A DNA stretch of 64,000 bases from Paraphaeosphaeria minitans (GCA_015832175.1 WJXW01000009.1:1922001-1986000), one strand, 5' to 3'. Positions 22,300-33,843 are shown, counted from the first letter of the stretch. Numbers and translations: made by a program. The notes: generated by a model from the sequence alone, not told the origin.

Positions 22300-24041
22300 G
22301 ATGGAGGGAAGTGGCGGGGCGATGTGGATGTGGTATTTATTGCATCTTGCTTGTATCAAATGGGTTTGCATCGGTGCGTTGCCGTATTTCTATGCGTTGT
22401 TGCTTTCGTCGAAACATTCGCTGGCGGATTCGGTCAATGGACCAACAGCTTTTCCATGTCATATGCCGGGGTAGGTAGCACACCACGTTATCACTTTCCA
22501 CGGCGTTTTCAGTGTGCACTTGAAGATTTTTCTGGTGCTGTTCCCACATACACACTGAATCAGGACGCCCCTACGATAGCTATTACTAGAGGATGCCACT
22601 GTATTCATAGCGCATTTACTTAGTAGTTGACACGTACATCTGGTTTTTCTCCGGACTCACTGCCGAATCTTACATTCATATCTTGTGGAGCAACAGGCAT
22701 GAGCAGAAGCCGAACAGTTTCCATACAGGGTCACAGTACCTTGTGCATAGCACATACGCCCATGAAATACGACGCCACACTGCACTAAAGATATATCGGC
22801 TTATGATCAGACAGGTAGGTGTTTTCGTTACGAACTCAACTCCGGGGTGCCAATTTGTGCTCTTCGATAGCAATCACGACACCATAATATTGTACACTGT
22901 CTAGACACCTTGGTATTCAGCAGAATATGGTCAATCGTGCGAAATGTGAAACCATTGGTGCCAGGCGGTGCTTAGCAGTGCATAGGAATCAATCACCAGG
23001 GCGGAAAAGGAACAGCAATGGTAGGTATTCACCAACGAGCACTGATTCTGCGCATCACCTAGGCCTCGATCCGAAAATCGGTGTTGGGAATCTCGCCAGA
23101 CGACCCACAGCAGCACTCATGCGTGAGCTCGCGAATAGACGTCGCTCGGGAAGCCATCCACCCACCTACGCGGACGAGGGCCCAGACCGAAGTCCAGCGT
23201 CGGTGGCGGTGGTAATCGGAAGAACGTCTGATTTGAAATGTCTGGCGCTGGTGCTGGAAACTTTCAAGGAGAAACGAGCTCAGCTGGAGCAGGTTGTTGA
23301 AAGTGCGAATACATGGATGTTTTCTGTCAATAATGCATGCTGTGATTTGACTTGGGATGGACAGGTCGATCACAGTGGCTGGATTATGGCGAGTAGGTAG
23401 TCGACTAGAAGTTTCTAACGAGGATTGGCACCGCAGGAGCAATGGCTTTCGATATCCGGATCATACGTTTCCCAAGGAAGAGGACCGCGTGAGATTTAGA
23501 AGAGTAACAGTCACTTGCGCTGGCTGTCGTGCTTTGTGGAGAAATCAAGGGTCGAAAAGGCAATGCTGTTGATTGAGATTCCATGATGTCGGCGTGAACC
23601 GTATACCTCGCATGCACATGTATCCTATATCTTGGGTACGAGTACCGTACGGCAGGTAGGGTGACAGGTCACGAGGGCTGGCACCAACGAATGGACACTT
23701 AAACCTTACGGTATTCTGTGGGAACTCACTGTATAGTACGGTCGTCAAAGTGTAGTTTGATACCTAGTCTATCCGGGCATAGGCTATCATGGCTATGGAA
23801 AGTCGAGTTTCTATTGTCACCCACTGTGGGGTCGTTGGTTGGTGCCTGGCTAAGCTTTGCCCAAGTTGCCCCACCAAACACTAAGTTTTGGAAGCTACGT
23901 CAAACCGCATTATCATAGCAAACAGTGCGGTCTTCTGATCAACTTCAACACCACAAGCTCCGCACCTCACTTGCCACTTTCTTGCTCTCATATCTTGCCC
24001 CTCGATACGTCTCCAGTAATCTCGGGCGTGCAGCAGCTCGA
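22300..24041. other. Intergenic, Cys/His-rich gene to UBP14
   Basis: Holds 3' and 5' flanks and one inverted-repeat element (23672-23828). A 157-codon frame at 22927-23400 and an overlapping antisense frame are of similar length and neither has a recognisable domain, so neither is called. Confidence 0.45.
23672..23828 (+). mobile_element. MITE-like inverted-repeat element, copy 2 (about 157 bp)
   Basis: Left end GGCTGGCACCAACGAATGGA, right end TATTGTCACCCACTGTG, and the internal CTGTGGGAACTCACTGTA align in order and spacing with copy 1. Divergence is higher and there is a roughly 10 bp insertion in the middle. Confidence 0.6.
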
Positions 24042-26654
24042 ATGGCTTGCACGCATGTCAACGCGTCAGGTGAGTGCCCCGCTTTCGTCCCAGGAACGCG
24101 TCGGAAAGCTTACCAGGCGCAGAGCTGCGCGCTCCAGGCCCGAGCCAGTCGGTCTACCGCGAGGACTGTACGCAATGCTTCGACTCTATTGCAAGCTAGC
24201 CAAGAATCTCACAGGTTCCAACATGGACTGACATAGCCTAGGATGACGCCGGCGGCCTCGATGTGTGCCTCTTCTGCTTCAACGGCGGCTGCACGAGCGA
24301 ACGAAACCATTCCTCCCTCCACGCGTCCAAGACGAACCATCCTCTCGTCCTGAACATCAAGCGCACGCGCAAACATGTCCAACGCGACGAGCCTCCCCAA
24401 AAGGTCTCCAGGCTCGCCATTGCCGCCAAGACCGAGGCCGACCGCTATGACACAACAACGGTCGTGAAGTGCTACGCTTGCGGCGTCGACGACGTGGACA
24501 AGAACTCGGGGAAGCTCTCCGAGGTTGTCAATGCAGTGTTGAAGGCCAACACCTTCGCGCGGCAAGAGGAAGTTAAGGCGTGGGAGCAGGAGATGACGGC
24601 ATGCGAGCACACACTTTGTCTGGAGCAGGATGCGGCACGCCAGATAGAGTCCCAGGGCCTGGGCCAGTGCTCTTCGTGCGACCTCAAGGAAAACCTGTGG
24701 CTCTGCTTATCTTGCGGCAACCTGGGCTGCGGGCGACAGCAGTTCGGCGGCGTCGGTGGCAACTCACATGGCGTAGCGCACACGAAATCTTCAGGTCATC
24801 CTGTGGCTGTCAAGCTTGGCTCTTTGACTGCTGACGGGACTGCCGACGTCTACTGCTATGCCTGCGACGAGGAGCGTGTCGACCCAGAGCTACCCGACCA
24901 CTTGGCTCACTGGGGCATCAACATCAAGGACAGAATCAAGACGGAGAAGAGCTTGACCGAGATGCAAGTAGAGCAGAACCTATTGTGGGAGTTCTCCATG
25001 ACCACCGAAGACGGCAAGGAGCTCAAGCCGCTGTTTGGATCCAACTTCACCGGCCTGAAGAACCTTGGAAACAGCTGCTATCTCAACAGCACTTTGCAAG
25101 CACTATTTGCCATGCCCGAATTCGCGGATCGCTACTATCTACCGGACCAGCCTCCGCCAGATGCTCCCCAGCCCGCCGAAGACCTGGAGACTCAGCTTCG
25201 AAAGGTCGCCGACGGTTTACTGTCAGGGCGTTACTCGAAGCCTGATAGCGATGTCAATGTATCCGAGAATACGCCAGAGGTTCCTCACCAGAAGGGACTT
25301 GCTCCTGCCATGCTGAAGCACCTCATCGGACGCGGCCACGAGGAGTTCTCCACAATGCGACAGCAAGATGCATTTGAGTTGTTGTTACATCTCTTGAAGC
25401 TCATCTCAAGATCACAACATGTGGCACCCGCTCAAGACCCGGTTGGCGCCTTCAGGTTTGTCATGGAGCAGCGCTTACAGTGCCTCAACTGCAAGAAGGT
25501 TCGGTATCGAGATGACGAGCAAGAGAACATATCAATCCCAGTTCCCATTCGAAGGCTACCAAAGGACGACTCGATGGAAGTGACAGACAGCGAAGGCAAG
25601 GAGAAGCCCAAGGAGGAGTTTGAGCCAGTCACGCTGAAAGAGTGCCTGGACATCTTCACGGCTGATGAAGTAGTCGAGCTTACCTGCGGTGCCTGCGGCA
25701 GCAAGGCAGGTTTCACCAAGAAGAGCTTGTTCAAGACTTTCCCTGCGGTATTGGCAGTGAACGCACGCCGCTTCGAGATTGTCAACTGGGTGCCGACTAA
25801 ACAAGACGTACCGGTCATTGTTGGTGACGAGGCGTTCCCATTCGACGCATACAAATCGAAGGGTCTCCAACCAGATGAAGAGCTACTTCCTGATGATGCC
25901 GACACAGGCAGTGCGGCTAAAAAGTGGGTGCCGAACGAAGGGGCACTGTCCATGCTCGAGGCAATGGGGTTCCCCCGAGTCCGGTGCGAGAAGGCCTTGC
26001 ACGCAACTGGAAACGCAGATCCGGAAGCTGCATCCAACTGGCTATTTGCGCACATGGAGGATCCTGATATCGACACTCCAATAGATTTCAATGCAGGCAG
26101 TGGCTCTGGCGGTGGAGCTCCATCAGCTGTTGACCCTGAGAAGATCGAGAATCTGGGTGCCATGGGCTTCAGCGCACCCCAGGCACGGCAGGCGCTGAAG
26201 GAGACTGGAGGCGACATGGAGCGAGCTGTGGACTGGCTGTTCAGCCATCCAGATGCCCAAGGAGATTTCTACGAAGGCGGCAGTTCGGAGGTGAGTGCAT
26301 TGTCCGACAAGGTCGAACATGCCGGTGTCGGCTGCTAACGGGGATTCGTAGGAACCGACGGAAGCGAAAGAGAAGATGTTGGCAGGAAGCGACAAGCTGC
26401 CGGCCAAGTTCCAGTTGGAGTCTATTGTTTGTCACAAGGGCAGCTCTATTCATGCCGGGTAAGGATTCGTATTCGAACCATCTACAGCGTCTACTAACCA
26501 TTGCAACAGGCACTACGTCGCGTTCGTGCGCAAGCAGATTCCCGACGAGCAGTCTGCTGGCTGGGTGCTCTTCAACGATGAGAAGGTGGCCAAGGCAGCG
26601 GACGTGGAGGAGATGAAGAAGTTTGCCTATGTGTATTTCTTTAGGCGTTTGTAA
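24042..26654 (+). CDS. UBP14: Ubiquitin C-terminal hydrolase Ubp14 / isopeptidase T (USP5 type)
   Basis: Exons 24042-24069, 24123-24190, 24242-26290, 26352-26458 and 26510-26654 give 798 residues. In order: N-terminal Cys/His zinc-binding segment (MACTHVNA, DCTQCFD, CLFCFNGGC), a ZnF-UBP finger (CSSC...CLSCGNLGCGRQ...GHPVAVKL, about 174-225), the USP Cys box GLKNLGNSCYLN with nucleophile near Cys311, two UBA domains (LEAMGFPRVRCEKAL and LGAMGFSAPQARQAL), and the His box HYVAFVRK in the last exon. The enzyme disassembles unanchored ubiquitin chains, sustaining proteasome function. Intron 2 (24191-24241) must use a GC donor (GCAAGC...CTGAC...CTAG) because no GT donor preserves the frame and the family motif DCTQCFDSI-DD. 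Other introns are GT-AG, 51-61 bp. Confidence 0.96.
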
Positions 26655-27079
26655 GCGGTGGGTCTGGGTCCTGCAACTCGGGAAGCACTAGCATTGTGGG
26701 CGGCGCAGAGACGGCGGGAAGGCGTCGGGTTCTTCTCGTGAAACGTGGAATTCGGAGCGGGCGCAAACATCATGATGAAAAGCATAACGAAGCAAGGATA
26801 TGAGACAGTTGGGTTGACGACGGGATGCAATGGATGATATGCGAGGATCAGATAAGATGGGGTCCAACATACATGGTGCTGGTGACGCTCGGACCACGGC
26901 CCACTGACCCCACGCGCGCGGGCGAAAGTTCGGCGATGACGGCCTTTTCTGCGCATCGCCGTCACTAACCTCGCCTTCCCACCTCTGCACGTCCAACCCT
27001 CCTACACCACCTCTACACCATTGACCGCCATCCTCACACACGTCCACAATATCTCAATATCCTCTACGCAGCCCAAGCT
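26655..27079. other. Intergenic, UBP14 3' flank and ISU1 promoter
   Basis: Same-strand neighbours. Nothing supportable beyond the flanks; a pyrimidine-rich CCTCTACACCACCTCTACACC leader precedes the ISU1 start. Confidence 0.5.
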
Positions 27080-27847
27080 ATGTTCAGAAGAGCCGCAGCA
27101 GTCGTGCCGCAGGCCGGCCGCATCGTCGCCACCAGCGCCCGTCCGATGATCGCTTCCCCCTTCCGCGCAGCAGCTGCACCCGCCACAGTCGCCGTCAACT
27201 CGAGGCGGCAGTACCACGAGAAAGATGAGTCGCCCTTTGCGCATGCCCTGGCGTCCGTGGGTTCGATCGCCTGATGCCACATCCCCAGACCCTGGTCGAA
27301 GCTTATCGTTGAGCGCCCAGCTAACCTCCTCTTACTGCTAGACCACTACAACCGACCGCGCAACGTCGGCTCCATGTCCAAGGCCGACACCGACGTCGGC
27401 ACCGGCCTCGTCGGCGCCCCCGCGTGCGGCGACGTGATGAAGCTGCAGATCCGCGTCGACCCTAACGACAACACCATCAGTGACGTCAAGTTCAAGACCT
27501 TTGGCTGCGGCAGCGCCATCGCGAGCTCCAGCTACCTGACCGAGCTGGTGCGCGGCATGACGCTCGAGGACGCCGCCAAGATCCGGAATACCGAGATTGC
27601 AAAGGAGTTGTGCCTGCCGCCTGTGAAGCGTGAGTCGCTCCCAGTGAGGAGATTGTGAATGGGTGAAAGTTGCTGATGATACAAAGTGCACTGCTCCATG
27701 CTCGCCGAGGACGCCATCAAGTCCGCCATCTCAAACTACTACACCAAGAACCCGAACGCGCGGAAAACAGACCTCGGCGGCACTGGGTCCTCGCTGCCGA
27801 AGATCGAGGTGGAGACTGTCACAGAGCCCAAGGCTGCGACTGCGTAG
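27080..27847 (+). CDS. ISU1: Mitochondrial iron-sulfur cluster scaffold Isu1/IscU
   Basis: An Arg/Ala-rich presequence (MFRRAAAVVPQAGRIVATSA) leads into YHEK, then DHYNRPRNVGS, GAPACGD, FGCGSAIASSS and LPPVKLHCSMLAEDA. The three cluster-ligand Cys, the Asp of ACGD and the LPPVK Hsp70-binding motif are all present. It is the matrix scaffold on which Nfs1-derived sulfur and iron are assembled. Intron 2 (27630-27686) is normal. Intron 1 is not: after YHEK the sequence reads G|ATGAGT where GTGAGT would be ideal, and the acceptor at 27341 (GCTAAC...CTAG) leads directly into DHY, losing the two residues (usually V plus a hydrophobic) before it. A GT donor at 27261 keeps the frame, giving VDHY, but adds 11 residues and is weak (GTTCGA). 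Products would be 197 or 209 residues. Confidence 0.9.
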
Positions 27848-28171
27848 ACGCCCGGGCCAGAACAAAACTGATACCAGAAAACAAAACGAAAGCGAAATGA
27901 AATTGAAGAAAAGTGGGCACGTCGATCGATGCGGATGTGAAAAAGGACACGGGGAGATGTGTATATTAGTGTCTTTTTTCGAGGAGGCATATGGACCTTC
28001 ACTTTTTTGTTCCTCTCTACAAACCTGCTCTGGATGCGGACCGCAGGCGTTGGGAGCGTTGCTGTATAATGAAGTTCCTGGCCGCGTCTCACTCAAATTG
28101 TGATAAGAGGTTTGGGCGTGGTACCTAGCGAGCTTTCCACCGAATCAAAGCAATCAAGCCCAATTCGGTTC

Positions 28172-28197
28172 TTTCGTCTCGTCTCGTCTCGTCTCTT
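28172..28197. repeat. (GTCTC)n microsatellite
   Basis: About five tandem CGTCT units, seen directly. Confidence 0.85.
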
Positions 28198-28445
28198 GCG
28201 TGTCGGCGTGATATGCGGCAGGGGTGGGATGTTTGAAGCTCCACAGGACGGCCGCATTGTTGTGACGATGCTGTAGGCACCTTTGGGTCCCCAAACCGGA
28301 TTGGAAATTGACAATTCAGAATCGAGCGAAGTGAGGGGAGCAGGATCGATGTTTTATGTACGATGAAAAGCGCCCCTGGGTCGCCTGGATGGTGGGCGCG
28401 GCGTGAGCTGAGTCTCACGCCACCCTGGCGATCTGCTAGGTAGGA

Positions 28446-28490
28446 ACCGGTACCGGTACCGGTACCGTACCTACCGTACCATACCTACCT
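28446..28490. repeat. Tandem GGTACC palindromes
   Basis: ACCGGTACCGGTACCGGTAC followed by GTACCTACCGTACC. The whole run is nearly self-complementary and could extrude or form hairpins. Confidence 0.85.
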
Positions 28491-29208
28491 AGCCCGCCGC
28501 GTACCTAGATCTGACAATCCCGCTGAATTCAAAAGTCCTTCCAAGATCCGCGTGTGGTAGTTTGGGAGCTAGGACGTTTGTTTCTTCTTCGTTCTTGTGT
28601 CACCGTGGGTGTGAACGCGCTAGGTAGGTACCGTGTGATGTTTTCAGGCACGTCCGACGCAAACTTTCGACACCGCTGAGAGGAGAAAGCTAGAGACTTT
28701 TAGCTTGAACTACCTACCTGCTGCACTTTTTTGGAGTAAATGACGGGAGCTTTGCAAAGTAGCTGTGAGCGAAACCTGCTACTTGGCAAGGCGAAATTCT
28801 AATGCGAGTTTTGTTAGTTTTTTTCTTCAAGCATGGGTTGTATCGGACGTGAGAAGTTCCTGCACGACGTGGGTACTCAAGGTAGGTACGTGTTATTGGC
28901 AAAGGGGGTTTTTTTGGGCTATCGAAACATATGCACCACACTATTAGGTATACCGGTACCTACTAGGTACCTATAGGCACCGTTCCTGCCAACGCCAACA
29001 CTGCTGACAGGTAACAACACTATTCACATCTCGTAGTTGTTCATATTCAATCTCGCCCTCGTCTTTTAACAGCCCATATCGCGACTGAAAATTTTCACTC
29101 GTATAGTCTTCCCCACCAGCTGTTACTGCTGATTCTGGAACATGTGGTTCTGCAAGGCCCAACGGTGAGGCATCGCTTCACAGTCACACCTCTACCTACC
29201 TAGCCACG

Positions 29209-29792
29209 ATGGCCCGGCTTGCTTGTACGAAACGACGTCGACACCGGCTCGCAACGCCATTCTGTCATTCACAACCCGGTCGGCCAATTACGAACTACAC
29301 ACTACTTATCGAAAACTGGGCTCAGCACGCCAATACTCTGACATACCTCAACCTAGGTATTACGACGGACTTGATCGCGGCAACCAAAGAAGAGAGTTGA
29401 CACGCCCGCCGAAGGTGTTCCATCAGCTGGAAGAACTCCATTTGCCGCAGACCTGCCTATTAAGCATCGACAACCCGTCCGACCACGTCTGGACCAACAT
29501 CATCCCAGAAAACCTTGAGAGACTGGCGCTCTTGATGGCAAGACCAAGAAAACCCGTAATGTTCTGGCCAACTACAGAGCATGTGAACCATGTGTTCGAA
29601 ACGCTCGCGCAGCACAAACAGGCTGGATACCTAGGTACCTGTCAACGTTAAAAGAGGGACTCCTCGACGAGCCGTCCGTTTGCCCCCGTCCCTGTATATG
29701 GCAGGACATCCTCGCGGATGCGGACACAGTTCTGCTGACGTATGGACCTGGTACGAGGGAGGTTGAGCGTGCGACCACGACTGGGTCGGCCT
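29209..29792 (+). pseudogene. Relic of an F-box/LRR-like protein, two frameshifts
   Basis: Three consecutive frames carry leucine-rich text that reads as one protein: ENWAQHANTLTYLNL (frame of 29209), then PPKVFHQLEELHLPQT and IIPENLERLALL (frame of 29223), then LSTLKEGLLDEP and DADTVLLTYGPGT (frame of 29639). The phrases resemble the LRR part of ascomycete F-box proteins; no F-box itself is visible. Both frame changes fall exactly on CCTAGGTA / CTAGGTAC octamers (29353-29360 and 29630-29638), and removing 8 bp at each would restore a single frame. The family assignment is tentative; the frame logic is directly seen. Confidence 0.45.
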
Positions 29793-30961
29793 AGGGTGTG
29801 TGGTGAGCTTTGAATGATTCGGAGATTAGGTAGGTAGGTACCGGTAGACGCTCACCCGTAGGTAGGTACCTATGTCTGCACCACCTGACTCACTTTCCTG
29901 ATCCTCGGAATCTTACTTCCTGCTTGTACATCGCCGCCCACAAATACTATACCTACCGGAAGCCAGGTCACTTTCGTGCGTCTCCCGCCCTAGGTACCTA
30001 TGTCTTGGCTGCGCCAAGTGTGGCCGTAGATCATCTTCACATCTGTTCCCTTGATCCAGACGAAGGATTCCGAGCAGCGGGACGGTCCGTTGATGTTACT
30101 CACCCGGAGGCGTCTGAGTGTCTACATCCCGGTGGATTTGCGAAGACCCAAAAAGGCATTTTCACGTGTCGATCAAGGAGGGCAACTACCTAACCATACA
30201 ATGCGATCCGCTTGCGGGGTTCCTTTATCTTGTTAAGGCCAAAAATGCTACCTATCGAGTCTATGTCACAGAGCATGGTGGTTTGCGCGACCTAGTATCC
30301 CCCATATGTTGCGGAAATGGCGTTTACAATGTATACATCTATATGTACCTACATCCTTGGAAACAATCATTCTCGACTCTGGGCGTCTATACTAAGGCAT
30401 ATGAAGTTCGTGATCATTACCTGCGGTTGCAGTATCATGACACCAAAAATCTAGTAGAGATGCGATTGGAAGCAAAGTTTCGGGGGTTGGGAAGGCCCGG
30501 AAACAAATTCAGAGAGACCCTGAGGGATACGCGGTGTCAGAAGGGACGGCTGCGAGTCTGGTAGCCGGTCGGGTGAGTGGGTTTTTGGACGCGTCGATAC
30601 TCGATCGGTTTAGAACTAAGCAGCGAAAGGGAGTTTTGGCCCTGGATCTAACGTGTGAAAAGAGAAGCACAGAACACTGTCGCTGGGGGAGGCATGTTCT
30701 CATCGCATGCGACAGTATGGGAAGCAGGGCCTCGTTCCCGTTTGTTGGACTGTAATTATGAATTGTTTTTGGTGAACGGCGCGCACCATCTGCATAGTCG
30801 TCAAGCTCCACAGGTACTTGGGTACACATCTTCTATATGTCGAGGCGCAACAGCCAGCTGTCGCGTCCCCCGGGCAGGCCTCGTCTTGCGAGCCTCTGCC
30901 AACGAAATTAGGTAGTGGTGGATGGAGATCTGGCGAGACCGTAGCGTCTTGCTTGCGTCTC
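29793..30961. other. Non-coding or unrecognised stretch
   Basis: Contains TAGGTAGGTAGGTACC strings around 29828-29875 and 29990. A 148-codon frame at 30118-30564 (KEGNYLTIQCDPLAGFLYLV, then YRVYVTEHGGLRDLV) has fairly ordinary composition and might be a small or broken gene, but I recognise no family and do not call it. Confidence 0.4.
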
Positions 30962-32364
30962 CTAGAAAGACTTTTCGCTCTTCTGGCTACTGGAGTCGTC
31001 CTTAGTCGCATCCGTCCGCGTCACAGTGACATGCGTAGACACCATGATGTCGTTCTTCTTTAGGCTCCGCTGTGTGCCGCCGACGCTTTGGAGTGGTATC
31101 CCATTGTTCCCATTCACGATGTGCTCCTCACTCCCGTTGTCAAACGTCATGTTTTGGCTGGCGTCGCGGCTCTGTTGGCCTGGCCGACTGCGCCCTGAGG
31201 CGCTGGCGCCGCCGCCGCCGATGGTGACGAAGCCGCTGCCGTGCGCTTTGTAGGCGCGGCCTTTGTTGGAAGAGTTCAGGGTCGTCGGGAGCCAGGGCTT
31301 GAGCCAGACCTTGAGCAAAGGGAACACCATGGGGAGGTTCGTGGTGATGACGGCGATGAAGGTTTCTCTGGTGCCCCACGCGGCTGCTAGTTGTCCGCCG
31401 CGCACGGGATCCTGCGATGTGTCAGCTGGGTTGGTATTGCAATGGGTTTCAGGCGAGTCTGGACTTACAACGAGGACGAACACGCTCTTCAGGATCGCGC
31501 AGACGACTATGAGAATACCGCCGCTGAGCACGACCGTTGCGGCAAGTTTTTTGTAGGTTGTCAGGCTCGACTGCCACAGCATTGGGAGGGGGACTACGAA
31601 AAGGTAGACATCTGTTGATACGTTCCCGGTGAACATGACCCAGATGATCGGCTTGGACACTGCCGCTTGACAAGAGTTTCCCGGGTCAGGGCTGATCTGC
31701 CAGTAGTGGTTGAATGGCCGACATGAGAGGTAGATTGTCATGATGAGAGTGATGAATGTCGTGACAATGAGAACAAATCCGATGTGAATACGTATCTTGT
31801 ATCGCGCGAGGCCATCCTGAGGGGGTCTAGTTAGCGAATGCCAGCTGTGCAGGTTTGGTACTTGGACGTACGTGAAGTCGTAAGTAGAAGAATGCGACGC
31901 AGAGTTTTAGTATCCATAGCAAAAATGATGCGCAAGTCCAACCTGCCACCTGGATCTTCGCACCAACGACCCTGACATATCGTTAGCTGAAGAGTCTCAT
32001 TTCTTGTCCTCGAAGGGATACAACCGACCTGAATTTGTATTCCGCGTCATGAGGTGAAAGTGCGCTTCGCTGCGCTGGCGACATGCTACTATTGTCAATC
32101 CCATGAGCCGCAAATCCCACATTATAGCCAAGTGCGCATTGGGCGGAGTAAATAAGCTGCAGAGATCAGACATCAGCCTTGTAGATCCAGAAGAATACGA
32201 TCGGCTGGAGGGCAAATACATACGACTGCAAGCCATATCAAGTAATCGTCTACACGGAGGTCGTAAACGCCCACAGCGACAATCCGAGCATAAGTTCGTA
32301 AAATGGTAAAGGAGACGCCCAAAGCGTACAGCGTGAACAGTTCTACCGCCTGACTGTCAGGCAT
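30962..32364 (-). CDS. PTH11/rhodopsin-domain-like seven-span membrane protein
   Basis: Five exons on the minus strand (32224-32364, 32029-32156, 31872-31971, 31469-31816, 30962-31411) give 388 residues. The seven hydrophobic spans and the motifs RVDDYLIWLAV, IYSAQCALGYNVGFAAHGID, KIQVAGWTCASFLLWILKL, FFYLRL-HDGLARYKIRIHIG, CRPFNHYW and WGTRETFIAVITTNLPMVFP are those of the large fungal rhodopsin-domain (PTH11-related) family, plasma-membrane proteins often tied to surface sensing. The tail is polar and Ser/Gly-rich. Intron 4 (31412-31468) has GTAAGT...CTGAC...GCAG, is 57 bp and free of in-frame stops, so it can be mistaken for coding; removing it brings FVLV next to DPVRGGQL. The extracellular CFEM domain of canonical Pth11 is absent. 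Ligand and role are unknown. Confidence 0.9.
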
Positions 32365-33843
32365 TGTGATTGCCGGGTTGTGAGATGTTGATCTGGAAAG
32401 GGATCACTTGTGGGCCATTGAATCGTCGTCGTCAACAGGGTGATTGTTTGTTCATAAGGGTACGCACAAGCACACACAGGAGTTGCACAGAATTCGCACG
32501 CTATGGACATGGGACGGTATAGCCGGTTCGTCGTGATGACTTGACGGTGCAACTGCGTTAGAGCGAAACCGTGCAGCATCAGTGGCCTTAGCAAAAGTCA
32601 AGTGAACCCAAGCGAGTCTGATGCGTGCGTCAGGTCACTGAAAAATGCCGTTCTCCGCGTTGGACGAAAGGCACTGCCAGGCGTGCTGGGGACTAAGTGC
32701 AGGTCTGATACATGAGTTTCTATGCAAGGTACGTTGGACCGCTCGAGACTATCGTCAACGCGGCATGTAACCAAAATTAACATGCTCCATAGTCGTCTCG
32801 CAGCGTGGCAACGGAGATGCTCTTTCATGTAGTTAGTATACACTAGCGGGTCTTTAGTGTGGTCTGAATCCTTCGCAAATGGCTGCTCTGTCGCCGCGAA
32901 CTAATTCGAGGCGACGGCCCGCAACGCGACTAGCTAACTATCCGCGACGGTGTGAACTGTAATTCCATCGTTCGAATATCCATGTGTAGGTATTCCAGAC
33001 ATGCTGTCTGCGCATGGTGGCCGAGAGTTTTGCTGTTCGCTTACGGTAGGTAAAACCCGTTTACCAAGAAGATCCTCCCGAACTCGCATCTCGCGATAGA
33101 AATCCCCCGAAGTCACCTGCATATACGCAATATGTGAAAGAGCCATGGCGTACCATAATGGCGGAACAAAGGTACATGGAGCGGGACAGACGACCAATGG
33201 GAAGTCTCCGCGAGGTACCTAGTATCTAGCACCTAGTACCCAGTACCCAGTACCTACCTACCCCTAGGCGCAGTGACATGCAGGCCTCATGGGAAGAATA
33301 GCACCACCCACTTCGTGCAATCTCATCGCTCGTACGATTAGAAGGCTAGCAGACCGAGGCATGGGCGCAGGGTGCCTTCGCTCACATCGTCTTACCAATC
33401 CGGAGGGGCCCCGGTGAGCAAGAATTGAAGAACCTACTCCCAACAAGGCATTTCGCCCACGCATAGGCAAGCCCTGAGGAGGATAGTACCCATTATCTCG
33501 GATGACGTTCCTTCGTGGCAATATCGACGTCCGCTTTCGATCGCTTTCCGAGTAGGTATTCTTCTGGCTATGCGCCGGAACATGTACTCGACCACTGGTT
33601 CGTCCCACAGTATACCCAGGATAGCAGGGTGAACCCTAGGTACCCAATGTACCCAGTCCTGATTGGCCCGCGTATTCCAGGACCCTGTATTTCCAATATG
33701 CAATGCGTCTTCCCTATCCGAAGGAGCCTTTTCCCACGTGTTGGAATTCCCTTATCTTCCAGACCCCCGGAGCTGGAACATGCAGCAGCACAGGAACAAC
33801 TCAATTGAATCCATCTCTTGCGTTGTTGATACTCATTCACACA
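32365..33843. other. Divergent intergenic region, PTH11-like to BBE-like gene
   Basis: Both promoters lie here. A degenerate CTAGTACC ladder (33218-33262: TACCTAGTATCTAGCACCTA and so on) is the main structure. Short frames on both strands lack domains. Confidence 0.5.

Larger units (their letters stand above)
27848..29208. other. Non-coding stretch rich in GGTACC/TAGGTA palindromes
   Basis: Follows ISU1. Contains a GTCTC pentanucleotide run (28172-28197), a GGTACC tandem palindrome cluster (28446-28490) and scattered TAGGTA/TACCTA strings. No gene is seen on either strand. Confidence 0.6.

Noticed and set aside
22927..23400. 157-codon frame on the + strand
   Set aside because: An antisense frame of similar length overlaps it and neither shows a domain; it could be a relic but is not supportable.
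27285..27295. A 6-bp microexon (ACCCTG between AG and GT) that would restore two codons in ISU1
   Set aside because: It would encode Asp-Pro rather than the expected hydrophobic pair and still needs the non-canonical ATGAGT donor upstream.
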